Under the pieces are notes generated by a model. The model saw nothing but the letters and a program-made list of their open reading frames with translations. It was not told the origin of the DNA and did not search any database. From contig PFDR01000065.1 in NCBI GenBank assembly GCA_002772545.1, forward strand, positions 1-54,327: a stretch of 54,327 nucleotides of DNA. Direction: 5' to 3'. Shown in pieces: positions 43,149 to 52,157 of the stretch. How positions within the stretch are numbered: the stretch's first letter is position 1; each line of letters starts with the position of its first letter. The translations under genes and the position numbers were made by a program. Source of the stretch: Candidatus Peregrinibacteria bacterium CG10_big_fil_rev_8_21_14_0_10_49_10 (GTDB lineage: Bacteria; Patescibacteriota; Gracilibacteria; Peribacterales; Peribacteraceae).

Positions 43149-46100
43149 TCATCTTCTCCCGCAACATGGCAAACAACACCGGTAGTACAATGAGCGAAAG
43201 GAAAATAGATGTGGTAAGACCGGCTACCACAACCAATGCGAGCGGTTTTTGCACTTCTGCTCCTGTTCCTGTGGTTATGAGCATGGGCAGGAGTCCGAGG
43301 ATGGAAGTAAACGCTGTCATAAGAATGGGACGCAGACGGAGCGTGGCTCCTTCCAATACCGCTGCATGAATCCCCTCTTTGGTAATGCGCTGCGCCGGAT
43401 CACGCATGTACGCACCTTCTTCTTCCATAAGAGGTAAACCGAACTGCGCACGGAAGGCATTTTCCAGGTACACAATGATCACCACTCCCGTTTCCACGGC
43501 ATTACCGAAGAGTGAAATAAAGCCCACCCACACTGCCACCGAAAAGTTGTAATCTGCAATGAAGAGCGCAACCACTCCTCCTACAAGACTGAGTGGAATG
43601 GTAAGCATAACAATGGAAACAAGGCTGAGATCCTTATAGGTAAGATAGAGCAGAAGGAAGATGATAAAGATAACAATGGGTACGACAACAGCCAACTTCT
43701 TCTTGGCACGCAACTGGTTCTCGTACTGCCCTGTCCACTCCAATGCGTACCCTGTCGGGAGTTCCAGATTCTGTTCCAGGTACTCCTGTGCACTTCGCAC
43801 AAAAGAGACAAGGTCTATGCCCTGCGCATCGGTTTGTACCACAGCAAGCAACCTGCCATTCTCACTCTTAATCATAGCGGGCCCATCCACAAGACGAATG
43901 GTTGCCACACTGTCCAAAAGTACCTGAGTGCCGTTCGTACCATGAAGAGGCAATGATTTTACGTCTTCAAGATCCTGCCGGAAGGATTGCTGCAGGCGTA
44001 CCTGTACGCCATAGCGCTCACGCCCCTCTATAGTTGTGGTCACGAGCGCCCCGCCGACCCCTGCGGCGATGGTTTTGAGAGCATCACCTTTGAGGATGCC
44101 ATACTGCGCCAGAAGCTCATCGTTTAAATCTATATTGAGATAGCGCAAACCCATGGTGCGAATGGCAACGGTATCTGCTGCACCCGGAACATTGCCGAGC
44201 ATGCCCTCGATCTGTAGAGCAATCTTTTCGAGTTCCACAGGATCATCTCCAAAAATCTTCACACCTATTTGGCTCCGAATGCCGGTAGAAAGCATATCCA
44301 CACGCCCAATGATGGGCTGCGTAAAACTGTTCCAGAGATTTTTTGTACGGGTGGCTTTGTTTATTTCCGCAATGAGCTTCTGTTTGGTCATGCCCTTGCG
44401 CCACTGTTCTTTGGGCTTGAGCGTAATGAATGTTTCAAACATGGCAAGAGGAGCAGGGTCTGTGGCGGTATCTGCTCTTCCTGCTTTGCCGACCACTGTT
44501 TCCACTTCGGGGAATTGTGAAATAATTTTATTGGTCTGGAGCAGAAGTTCCTGTGCACGCTCTTCGGAGACATCGGGGATGGTAATGGGCATATACATGA
44601 TGGATCCCTCGTTGAGGGGAGGCATGAATTCCGAACCAATCTGCATCATGGCAACGACACCCGAAAGAATCAGAATGCCCATAGTCACCAGAACCTTTCT
44701 GCGATGTTCCAGAGCCCAGAGCAGGAGCGGTTCATACTTACTCTGCAAGTAACGTACAACGGGAATTTCCTGGTCTCCCCGCAAGTTTCCTTTAAGGAAG
44801 AATACGGAAAGAAGGGGTACAAGAAACAAAGCTGCAATGAGCGCACCGAGCATGGCAAAAACATTGGTAAATGCCAGAGGTGCAAAAAGTTTTCCTTCCA
44901 TACCTTCTAAGAAAAAGATGGGAAGGAAGGAAAGAATAATAATAAAGATAGCAAACACAATGGGCCTGCCTACTTCCAGAGTGGCTTCCAGTACACGTTG
45001 TACCCTCTCTTGAGGGGAATGAGGCGGGAATTGCAGAAGCTTACGATAGGCATTTTCACTGATGACAATAGCGCTATCCACCATGGTCCCAATAGCTATG
45101 GCTATGCCTCCCAAACTCATAATATTGGAGGGTAAGCCAAAAAGGCGCATGAAAATGAATGTCATGAGCACACCCATGATGAGTGCAATGGACGTGATAA
45201 TGGTTGAGCCGATATGCCAGAGAAACACACCCAACACGAGAGCGGTAATAACCAGTTCCTGACTGAGTACGCTGCTGAGCGTATGGATAGCACTTAAAAT
45301 GAGAGACGTGCGATCGTAGAATGGTTTGATGGTCACACCAGTAGGCAGCGTCTGTTCCACTTCCGTGATTCTTTTCTGTACAGCATCTATAACGGCAAGC
45401 GGATTTTCTCCGTAGCGCATAACCACTATCCCCCCGACTTTCTCTGCTCTTCCGTCTGCAAGAATGGCACGCCGGAACATACCGGATGTACGTACTTCGC
45501 CAATATCTGTGATGGTAAGCGGCATACCGTCCTGCCGCATACCCACAGTAATATGAGCAATATCATCGGGGCTCTGGAAGAACCCAAGACCCTGTATGGC
45601 CACTTCCCGTCCGCCGGTATCCACCACCTTACCGGATACGTTGTTGTTTCCCTGCATAATGGCATCCATCACCTGCATGATGCGCAGGTTGTATTGCTGT
45701 AACTTTAAAGGATCCAGAACCCCCTGATACGTTTTTACATACCCGCCGACAGATGCGACTTCTGCGACCCCGGGAACACTCTGGAGCGCATAACGGACAG
45801 TAAAGTCCTGTATGGACCGCAGCTCTGTAAGTGAATGCGTATCACTCTCAAGTGTATACATAAAGATCTGACCGAGCCCCGTAGCATCGGGACCAAGGAT
45901 GGGCGTGACACCCATGGGCAACTGCATTTGAGCAAGACTCAGACGTTCGGAAACACGATCACGGGCAAAGTAAATATCTACATCGTCAGTAAAAATAACT
46001 GTGACCATGGAAACACCCAGCATGGAAGAAGCCCGAATAGTCCGAACACCGGCAAGTCCCTGCATGCTCACTGTGAGAGGATACGTAATTTGATCTTCTA

Positions 46101-46281
46101 TATTCTTGGGACTTTGCCCGGTCCATTCGGTCATCACCACCACCTGATTTTCGGAGAGATCGGGAATGGCATCCACAGGGGTTTGGATGACGGAAAGTAT
46201 GCCCACTATGGTCAGCACACCAAAGAATACAAGGGTCAGAAACCTGTTTTGAAGAGCCTTTGTAATGAGGAAATTGATCAT
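43129..46281 (-). CDS. cusA: CusA/CzcA-type heavy-metal efflux RND pump
   Basis: 1050 aa RND protein: 'TPVDAIPDLSENQVVVMTEWTGQSPKNIEDQITYPLTVSMQGLAGVRTIRASSMLGVSMVTVIFTDDVDIYFARDRVSERL', 'LGPDATGLGQIFMYTLES', 'GIAIAIGTMVDSAIVISENAYRKL'. Confidence 0.93.
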   Translation of the reverse strand: MINFLITKALQNRFLTLVFFGVLTIVGILSVIQTPVDAIPDLSENQVVVMTEWTGQSPKNIEDQITYPLTVSMQGLAGVRTIRASSMLGVSMVTVIFTDDVDIYFARDRVSERLSLAQMQLPMGVTPILGPDATGLGQIFMYTLESDTHSLTELRSIQDFTVRYALQSVPGVAEVASVGGYVKTYQGVLDPLKLQQYNLRIMQVMDAIMQGNNNVSGKVVDTGGREVAIQGLGFFQSPDDIAHITVGMRQDGMPLTITDIGEVRTSGMFRRAILADGRAEKVGGIVVMRYGENPLAVIDAVQKRITEVEQTLPTGVTIKPFYDRTSLILSAIHTLSSVLSQELVITALVLGVFLWHIGSTIITSIALIMGVLMTFIFMRLFGLPSNIMSLGGIAIAIGTMVDSAIVISENAYRKLLQFPPHSPQERVQRVLEATLEVGRPIVFAIFIIILSFLPIFFLEGMEGKLFAPLAFTNVFAMLGALIAALFLVPLLSVFFLKGNLRGDQEIPVVRYLQSKYEPLLLWALEHRRKVLVTMGILILSGVVAMMQIGSEFMPPLNEGSIMYMPITIPDVSEERAQELLLQTNKIISQFPEVETVVGKAGRADTATDPAPLAMFETFITLKPKEQWRKGMTKQKLIAEINKATRTKNLWNSFTQPIIGRVDMLSTGIRSQIGVKIFGDDPVELEKIALQIEGMLGNVPGAADTVAIRTMGLRYLNIDLNDELLAQYGILKGDALKTIAAGVGGALVTTTIEGRERYGVQVRLQQSFRQDLEDVKSLPLHGTNGTQVLLDSVATIRLVDGPAMIKSENGRLLAVVQTDAQGIDLVSFVRSAQEYLEQNLELPTGYALEWTGQYENQLRAKKKLAVVVPIVIFIIFLLLYLTYKDLSLVSIVMLTIPLSLVGGVVALFIADYNFSVAVWVGFISLFGNAVETGVVIIVYLENAFRAQFGLPLMEEEGAYMRDPAQRITKEGIHAAVLEGATLRLRPILMTAFTSILGLLPMLITTGTGAEVQKPLALVVVAGLTTSIFLSLIVLPVLFAMLREKMTSPCPS

Positions 46282-48107
46282 AAGGAAGTAGGGGTACTTT
46301 CAGGAGACTCTTCGGTCGGAAGAGCAATCGTGCCGGGAGAATCAAGAATAATACGGGACTCCGCTGTAATGTTTCCGGTCACTTCCGCAAATTCGCCATC
46401 TTCGGAACGTACACTTACACGAGCTTTATATGGTAAGTTTGATTCTTCATTCAGTACCCATAGAACATTGCCATCATCCTCCCGTTTTACAGCAAAAGAA
46501 GGAATGCGGAACAGAGGAGTAGCACGATCCACAATACGAACACGCACACTGGTATGGTGAGGAAGATTGAGACTGTCATCCACTTTCGCCTGCACCGTAA
46601 CCGTATGTGTCTGCCTGTCCACCTGCGGACTGATGCGTGCAACCTCGGCTTGGTACGTCTTTTCTTCCGATTCCGGAAGGAAGAAGACCAGAGTCTCACC
46701 TATGTGTAATGCTCCTGCCAGATGTTCCGGTAGACCAAACTGGATTTCGCTCTTTGCTTTCTTGGCCAGACTGGTAGGGACATCCGTGAGTTCAAATGCC
46801 GTCATGGAGGATGCAACAATTTTTCCGACTTCTATGAATCGCTTGGATACGGTTCCGGAGAACGGCGACCGGATTTCCCGGTGCCCGCTTTGTGCAACTT
46901 CGGATTGCAGCTGAGCATTTGCCACATCAACCATGGTTCTATATCTCTCCACCATCTGCTGCTGACTGGCATCGGTCAGTTCGTAGTTGTTTTGTATGGT
47001 ACGCAGCTCGGATGTCATCATGCGTACCTTATTGCTCATCGCAGCTTCTGTTTTACCACTGCGGTATGCTTTATAGAGTTCCGGCTCAGCAGCAATAAGC
47101 TTTTCGTACATGTTCACTGCATCTTCTATCTTCTCCTGCATTTTTAAAATGCTCTCCTGTGAAGCCAAAACTTTGTTGGTGAGGTTGGCAAGTTCCTGCT
47201 GCGTATAAAATCCTGTCTGCATGGTAGGCACCGATGGTGTCGCACTGAGTAACGTGATGGTTCCATTCAGTGCGTCATTGGCCAGATGTAAAATTTCCAC
47301 AATGTGCTCTTGTTTGCGTGCATCACTCACTGAAGGATACGCCTGCTCGGCGTCGTAAAGAGCGGTAAAGAGCGGAGCAACATCGTGTCGTGTCTGCCTA
47401 CTCAGCTGACCAAGCTGGTCAAGAAGGTCTTCTTCCTGCACGGTATCGCCCGGACGGGAATTGGAACCGATAAGGATTTGCTCTGTAACCTGCCTTGCCT
47501 GCCGTACGGTGGTAAAACCTTGGTCTACCATTTGCCGTACATTGGCAGCCTGTTCTGCAAATTGTTGCAGAAAGGAATCCTGCTCCCGTTTTGCTATAAA
47601 CAGAGCGGTTTCCTTCTCCTGAATCTTCTGCTGTGCGTTTATGAGCGTTTCCTGTGCAACATTTTGCGTGGTGACGTAGTCCGACTGCGCCTGCGCCTTA
47701 CGCGCATTCTTCTCTGCAATAACTGCGGTGCTCTGCCCTTCTACACCCTTGGGGAGCAGGAGAGCCACCACCTGGTTTTTGGTGACCTTGTCACCGATAT
47801 CAACATAAATGTCTTCCACTATCCCCTCCCTGCGGGGAAAGATGTTCGCCGTTTCGTGCGAGAGCACGGTACCCAGAAGAATAATGGAAGAAGACTGACT
47901 GAGGAGAACAGGTTGCAGGGTCGTGAATGCAGGTTCCTGCATAACTGCAGCCGCACCTGCTTCCACAAGGAGAGGCGGCTGCGTAGAACTAAAGGAAGCA
48001 AAAACGCTGTAGCTGACGCCTGCAGTAAGCAGGAGTGCAGCACCCGCAATACCTTTTCGTCCGGAGCGAGTCATGAGCCTATAGAGGGATAAAAACATAT
48101 TTTTCAT
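46278..48107 (-). CDS. RND periplasmic adaptor / membrane fusion protein (CusB/HlyD family)
   Basis: TM anchor, 'EGIVEDIYVDIGDKVTKNQVVALL' lipoyl-like motif, long coiled coil, 'HREIRSPFSGTVSKRFIEVGKIV', beta-barrel; overlaps cusA by 4 nt. Confidence 0.88.
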   Translation of the reverse strand: MKNMFLSLYRLMTRSGRKGIAGAALLLTAGVSYSVFASFSSTQPPLLVEAGAAAVMQEPAFTTLQPVLLSQSSSIILLGTVLSHETANIFPRREGIVEDIYVDIGDKVTKNQVVALLLPKGVEGQSTAVIAEKNARKAQAQSDYVTTQNVAQETLINAQQKIQEKETALFIAKREQDSFLQQFAEQAANVRQMVDQGFTTVRQARQVTEQILIGSNSRPGDTVQEEDLLDQLGQLSRQTRHDVAPLFTALYDAEQAYPSVSDARKQEHIVEILHLANDALNGTITLLSATPSVPTMQTGFYTQQELANLTNKVLASQESILKMQEKIEDAVNMYEKLIAAEPELYKAYRSGKTEAAMSNKVRMMTSELRTIQNNYELTDASQQQMVERYRTMVDVANAQLQSEVAQSGHREIRSPFSGTVSKRFIEVGKIVASSMTAFELTDVPTSLAKKAKSEIQFGLPEHLAGALHIGETLVFFLPESEEKTYQAEVARISPQVDRQTHTVTVQAKVDDSLNLPHHTSVRVRIVDRATPLFRIPSFAVKREDDGNVLWVLNEESNLPYKARVSVRSEDGEFAEVTGNITAESRIILDSPGTIALPTEESPESTPTSL

Positions 48108-48125
48108 AGTAAAAAGGGGGATGCA

Positions 48126-48353
48126 TTACATATCCATACCCTCCATGTTCATACTGCCTTCATCCTGAACCATTCTGATATGATCTTCGAACTTCATACC
48201 CATACGGGCAGCGGCAGCTTTTTCTTCACGGTAGCGCTCTACGGTCATACCGTACTGAGCAGCCTGCTCATTTTCTGTAAGAGGCTTCTGCGATGCACAA
48301 CCTGTGAAGAGAACAACAGAGAGGATAAGAATTGTGGAAAAAAGTTTTTCCAT
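48126..48353 (-). CDS. Small lipoprotein with Met-rich tail
   Basis: Lipobox 'LFTGC', C-terminus 'GSMNMEGMDM'; in the metal-efflux operon. Confidence 0.7.
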   Translation of the reverse strand: MEKLFSTILILSVVLFTGCASQKPLTENEQAAQYGMTVERYREEKAAAARMGMKFEDHIRMVQDEGSMNMEGMDM

Positions 48354-48428
48354 AAAAAAATGGGGAAAAAGAAATACAGTCAGTCTTTGCAGTACATGTG
48401 TATTACAAAGCTAACAGACGTAATGGAT

Positions 48429-48797
48429 TTACACTCTCAATACCACCGTTCCGGTGAGCAGTATTTCCGGGAAAGGCGGCCCTGCACTGGCAATAGATAC
48501 AGTGGATTTCTTCAAAAGATCGGAAGCGCCTTTCAAATCGAAAGGGCTTACTGCAAACATAGGAGCAAAACTCGCAGAAACAGACAGAGTGGGCGCGGAC
48601 GCAATAGCAAGCTCCTGACCTTTCTGCTCACAGCGTTCACACGTCATATCTTTGTTTTCCTGACTCCTTTGCATCATGTGTGCCATCACTTGCTGATCGG
48701 AATGGTTCATGGGCATTGCCCCCATATTCATAGGACAAATACTCGCACACAGCGTGGAGAGGCTGAAACCGATGAGTGCAAACAGTGATGGATTCAT
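48429..48797 (-). CDS. Secreted/anchored Met-, His- and Cys-rich putative metal-binding protein
   Basis: 'CPMNMGAMPMNHSDQQVMAHMMQRSQENKDMTCERCEQKG' after an N-terminal hydrophobic segment. Confidence 0.7.
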   Translation of the reverse strand: MNPSLFALIGFSLSTLCASICPMNMGAMPMNHSDQQVMAHMMQRSQENKDMTCERCEQKGQELAIASAPTLSVSASFAPMFAVSPFDLKGASDLLKKSTVSIASAGPPFPEILLTGTVVLRV

Positions 48798-48812
48798 AGA
48801 GACAAAGAAATG

Positions 48813-49088
48813 TTAGCGACTTGTAACGTCGCATGCACGCATAATTTCATCTGCAAATTGTTCTTTGGCTTTTCTGCCACCTTTTCCGAGTTTCTTGGCA
48901 CTGCAAGTAATAAGATGACTCTGAAGAACATAGTAGTTTGTCTTTTTCAGTAATCCGACTCCGGCATTTACCTGCTGAGCAATGTCCATACAATAGTCAC
49001 CTTTTTCAATCATCTTCACCAAACGGTCTATTTGGCCGGCTGCCTTTTTAAGGTTGGTAAGGGCTTTGGACTTGTAGGGATCGATCAT
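48813..49088 (-). CDS. csoR: CsoR/RcnR-family metal-sensing repressor
   Basis: 'KALTNLKKAAGQIDRLVKMIEKGDYCMDIAQQVNAGVGLLKKTNYYVLQSHLITC': Cys...His-x3-Cys ligand pattern. Confidence 0.9.
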   Translation of the reverse strand: MIDPYKSKALTNLKKAAGQIDRLVKMIEKGDYCMDIAQQVNAGVGLLKKTNYYVLQSHLITCSAKKLGKGGRKAKEQFADEIMRACDVTSR

Positions 49089-49093
49089 GATAT

Positions 49094-49156
49094 AGGGATT
49101 AGGGATTAGGGATTAGGGATTAGGGATTAGGGATTAGGGATTAGGGATTAGGGATT
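49094..49156. repeat. Heptad-repeat locus H: nine perfect AGGGATT copies in the csoR 5' leader
   Basis: 63 nt = 9 x AGGGATT (minus strand AATCCCT), ending 5 nt before the csoR ATG. Confidence 0.97.
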
Positions 49157-49165
49157 CCCTTAAAC

Positions 49166-49202
49166 CATGACCTATGGTACAGGTTATGCTGCAGGAACGC
49201 AA
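49166..49202 (-). promoter_or_regulatory. Predicted csoR operon promoter and operator
   Basis: Minus strand TTGCGT (49202-49197), 17 nt, TACCAT (49179-49174), overlapped by inverted repeat CATGACCT-N7-AGGTTATG (49166-49188; 7/8). Confidence 0.55.
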
Positions 49203-49261
49203 GAAAATAGTGCACACACAAAACCAGCTACCACGCATAGATCACTACCTACAAGGGGCAT

Positions 49262-49603
49262 TCATTCTCTCTGCTCACTACCACCTTCAAACAACATCTT
49301 GATTGAATCCCATGTTTCTTTCACTGTTGTAGCCAAAGAGCACAATCTATCGACACTCTTTCTCAAGCGCAGTTGATCAGCACCTTCTGTATAACTGGTC
49401 CGCAAAGCCCATATGCCACCGATATTTTCAATCATATGCCTTTCACGAATTTTTGGGAGCATTGTTTGTATTGAACCGGGATAGTACTGATGCGCAACCA
49501 CATACTCCGCCTGCTCACGCGTAAGACCGGGCATTAGAATAAAGTATCTCTGCCCTTTTCCCGGTTCAGAACTTTCCCGCACTTCAGCTGTAAACTCTGG
49601 CAT
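49262..49603 (-). CDS. Hypothetical protein
   Basis: ORF 'MPEFTAEVRESSEPGKGQRYFILMPGLTREQAEYVVAHQYYPGSIQTMLPKIRERH...'. Confidence 0.5.
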   Translation of the reverse strand: MPEFTAEVRESSEPGKGQRYFILMPGLTREQAEYVVAHQYYPGSIQTMLPKIRERHMIENIGGIWALRTSYTEGADQLRLRKSVDRLCSLATTVKETWDSIKMLFEGGSEQRE

Positions 49604-49675
49604 AGCAATTGACTTGTGAACTATGGAAAAGACTACGTTCATAGTGAAGAAGTTATATATATTATATATTATTTA

Positions 49676-49951
49676 TTATATTTTGTCAACTATCCCAAAA
49701 CACTGCTTTCCACTCAATACGAGTTTCTCTTTCTCTACTTTCTCCCATTTTTTTACCTCTGCCTCCCTCTTCATGGCTGCAGAACGGGTGGGAAACTCCT
49801 CGCTGTGCAGGATACGCACGGGGAGCCTGGCACGCGTGTACCGGGCACCTTTCCCGGCATTGTGTACCCCTTCCCTCCCGTGAAGATCTTTGCAGTAGCC
49901 GGAGTACAGAGAGCCATCGCTGCAGCGAGCAAGGTAGAAGTAGTAGGGCAT
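49676..49951 (-). CDS. GIY-YIG endonuclease domain protein (UPF0213/YhbQ-like)
   Basis: 'MPYYFYLARCSDGSLYSGYCKDLHGREGVHNAGKGARYTRARLPVRILHSEEFPTRSAAMKREAEVKKW'. Confidence 0.9.
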   Translation of the reverse strand: MPYYFYLARCSDGSLYSGYCKDLHGREGVHNAGKGARYTRARLPVRILHSEEFPTRSAAMKREAEVKKWEKVEKEKLVLSGKQCFGIVDKI

Positions 49952-49979
49952 AGGAAGAAAGTGTACAGTACCGCGTAGT

Positions 49980-50345
49980 ATGAAGATCAGAGAAATTTTC
50001 CGGCTCACATGGCTGCCTGTGGTAGGCGCTTCGCTCTGCTGCTTAAGCCCTGTGATCATAGTCCTTTTGGGACTCGGAACCGTAACTGTTGGCGGGTCAT
50101 TGGCAGATACTCTTTACGGAGAGTACAAGTGGATCTTCCGTTCCATCGGGCTTGTTCTCCTTGTTGTTGCTCTTGTTCTCCACTTCCGAAAAAAAGGAAT
50201 CTGTACGCTGGATAGCGCAAAGCGCCATCGTAACGAAATTCTGAATACCGTACTTCTCACACTGTTTGCGGGAGTAGTGGGATACATCGTCTTTCTCTAT
50301 GTGATAGTGCATTACATAGGAGTATGGCTGGGGTTGTGGGTGTAG
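49980..50345 (+). CDS. MerT-like membrane protein
   Basis: 'VVGASLCCLSPVIIVLLGLGTVTVGGSLADTLYGEYKWIFRSIGLVLLVVALVLHFRKKGIC': TM1 Cys pair and topology as in MerT-type transporters. Confidence 0.7.
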   Translation: MKIREIFRLTWLPVVGASLCCLSPVIIVLLGLGTVTVGGSLADTLYGEYKWIFRSIGLVLLVVALVLHFRKKGICTLDSAKRHRNEILNTVLLTLFAGVVGYIVFLYVIVHYIGVWLGLWV

Positions 50346-50437
50346 GAAGAGAAAAAAATACGAGAGAGAAATGCTGCAAAAAAACAGGATAACATGTTTG
50401 TTCGCAGGCAAATACTGTTTACAATTCTCTCCTTTTT

Positions 50438-51418
50438 ATGAGTGAACAGAGTCCAATAGAAGCGGCGGAAGTAAGAACAGAAGCAATGCTGAATGGTGAA
50501 CTGTCACAGGAAGACATCCTCACTATTTTTCGGCAGATGGAAGAAACGGGCATAGCAGCAGCAGACATTATGGGAGGCCTGCGTGCCATGCGCAAAAGGA
50601 CATCACCCATTACAGTACCGGAAGATGCCATAGAAACATGCGGCTCCGGCGGAAGCGGACTCGTCACCTTTAATACTTCCACTTTCAATGCGTTTCTGCT
50701 GGCTGCTGCGGGTCTGAAGGTGGCCAAAAGCGGCAACCGCTCGGCAAGCGGCAACTCAGGATCTATGGATGTGGTGGAAGCGCTGGGTGCAAAGGTGGAC
50801 CTTACACCTCAGCAGGAAATAGCCATTTTTAAGAAGGTAGGCCTTGTTTTCAAGTTCCCGAAATCCCGTAACCCTCTGCATGCAGAAAGCCCGCTTGCAG
50901 CGGCCAGAAGAGCGTACGGGAAACTCACCATCTTTAACCTGCTGGGGTGTCTTGCAAACTCCGTAGGAACAAAAAAGAGAATGACAGGTATAGCCAAAGA
51001 AGCATACGCACCTGTGGTACGGGAAGTTGCCTCCCAGGAAGGTACGGAGGGGAAGATAGTCACAGGCTTAGATGGGCTGGACGAAGTAACGGTCTGCGCT
51101 CCCACTCGCATATGGGATATTGCCTCCGGCGAAGAATCTCTCTTTAAGCCGCAAATGCTGGACATACCCACATCTGATGCCGGAGACATAGAAGGCGGAA
51201 CACCGCAGGAGAATGCGCGTACCATGCGGGAACTGTCCTATGGGAGGACATGTGGCCCTCTTGTAAATCTGGTGCTGGTCAATGCGGCGCATGCAATACA
51301 GATTTGCAGACCCGAGTTGAGCCTGCGGCAAGCCTATGAAATAGCCAAACAGACGCTGGAAAGCGGAAGCGTCCATAGCAAAATCATGGAGTATGTAAAA
51401 AGCTCACACGAGACATAA
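50438..51418 (+). CDS. Anthranilate phosphoribosyltransferase (TrpD)-family protein
   Basis: 'ETCGSGGSGLVTFNTSTFNAFLLAAAGLKVAKSGNRSASGNSGSMDVVEALGAKVDL', 'FKFPKSRNPLHAESPLAAARRAYGKLTIFNLLGCLANSV'. Confidence 0.85.
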   Translation: MSEQSPIEAAEVRTEAMLNGELSQEDILTIFRQMEETGIAAADIMGGLRAMRKRTSPITVPEDAIETCGSGGSGLVTFNTSTFNAFLLAAAGLKVAKSGNRSASGNSGSMDVVEALGAKVDLTPQQEIAIFKKVGLVFKFPKSRNPLHAESPLAAARRAYGKLTIFNLLGCLANSVGTKKRMTGIAKEAYAPVVREVASQEGTEGKIVTGLDGLDEVTVCAPTRIWDIASGEESLFKPQMLDIPTSDAGDIEGGTPQENARTMRELSYGRTCGPLVNLVLVNAAHAIQICRPELSLRQAYEIAKQTLESGSVHSKIMEYVKSSHET

Positions 51419-51421
51419 AAC

Positions 51422-51814
51422 CTACTTCCGAAGATCCACCCAAAAAATATCAAGATACTGCCGCACAGGATGAAGATCTCTGGCATTTACCTTCCGCCGC
51501 AAAGGAACCGGGTGTGCTTTTTGGTTTCGGATGATGAAGAGCGCATGCAAACTGCAACCGAGAAGAATAAGGAGCATACCCAGTGCTACCAGTCCTCCCT
51601 GTGTTTGTTCTGTGAGCGCTGCATAGTGCACGCTTCCCTGTACAAATGCCTGACCCTGCGCAGGAACGGAGAGTGCTACGGAACCGGGTCCGCTGTACGG
51701 GGTAATATCTGCACGAAGACCCTGCGATGTTCCCGCAATGAGAGATGCTATGCCCGCAATAACGAGGCATCCATTTACAAGACTGATGATAGGATTGGGT
51801 TGTGTGTTTGACAT
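51422..51814 (-). CDS. Hypothetical two-TM membrane protein
   Basis: Hydrophobic ORF with 'LVNGCLVIAGIASLIAG' and 'LVALGMLLILLGCSLHALFII'. Confidence 0.55.
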   Translation of the reverse strand: MSNTQPNPIISLVNGCLVIAGIASLIAGTSQGLRADITPYSGPGSVALSVPAQGQAFVQGSVHYAALTEQTQGGLVALGMLLILLGCSLHALFIIRNQKAHPVPLRRKVNARDLHPVRQYLDIFWVDLRK

Positions 51815-51904
51815 ATTTTGTATATATTATATAACAAAATAGTATTTCTTTCAAGTCTCCGGTGTACTCGCACAGCAATTTTGAGTAACCTAGGGCAAGC
51901 TCTA

Positions 51905-51979
51905 GGCCCCGTCGTCTAACGGTTAGGACGCCAGATTTTCAATCTGGTAACGCGGGTTCGATTCCCGCCGGGGCTGCCA
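51905..51979 (+). tRNA. tRNA-Glu (anticodon TTC), CCA encoded
   Basis: ggccccgtcgtctaacggttaggacgccagattttcaatctggtaacgcgggttcgattcccgccggggctgcca; acceptor ggccccg/cggggct, anticodon loop ttTTCaa. Confidence 0.97.
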
Positions 51980-51994
51980 CACAAGTAAAGAAAA

Positions 51995-52025
51995 ACAGCC
52001 CGCTCCAAGGAGCAGACTGTTTTTT
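51995..52025. terminator. Terminator-like hairpin downstream of tRNA-Glu, U-rich on both strands
   Basis: ACAG-ccc-GCTCC-aa-GGAGC-aga-CTGT with TTTTTT on the plus side and TTTTT on the minus side. Confidence 0.75.
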
Positions 52026-52041
52026 GGGATTACGAATCGGC

Positions 52042-52086
52042 TTAGTGACTACAACCGCCGCCGCAACCACCACCATCAGTGAACAT
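52042..52086 (-). CDS. Possible 14-aa Gly/Cys-rich micropeptide MFTDGGGCGGGCSH
   Basis: Minus-strand ATG...TAA between an extended -10-like TGCTATACT and the bidirectional terminator hairpin. Confidence 0.3.
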   Translation of the reverse strand: MFTDGGGCGGGCSH

Positions 52087-52157
52087 AACGGAGATGGGAA
52101 AGATATAGAACACGGCGAGTATAGCACATCACCTGTATGTTTTCTGTGCAAACACCG

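Noticed and set aside
45835-46560. 241-aa plus-strand ORF opposite cusA/MFP
   Set aside because: Antisense of conserved RND pump sequence.
49094-49156. AGGGATT array as a telomere-like end or CRISPR
   Set aside because: No spacers, unit only 7 bp, located inside a gene's leader in a contiguous chromosome-like region.
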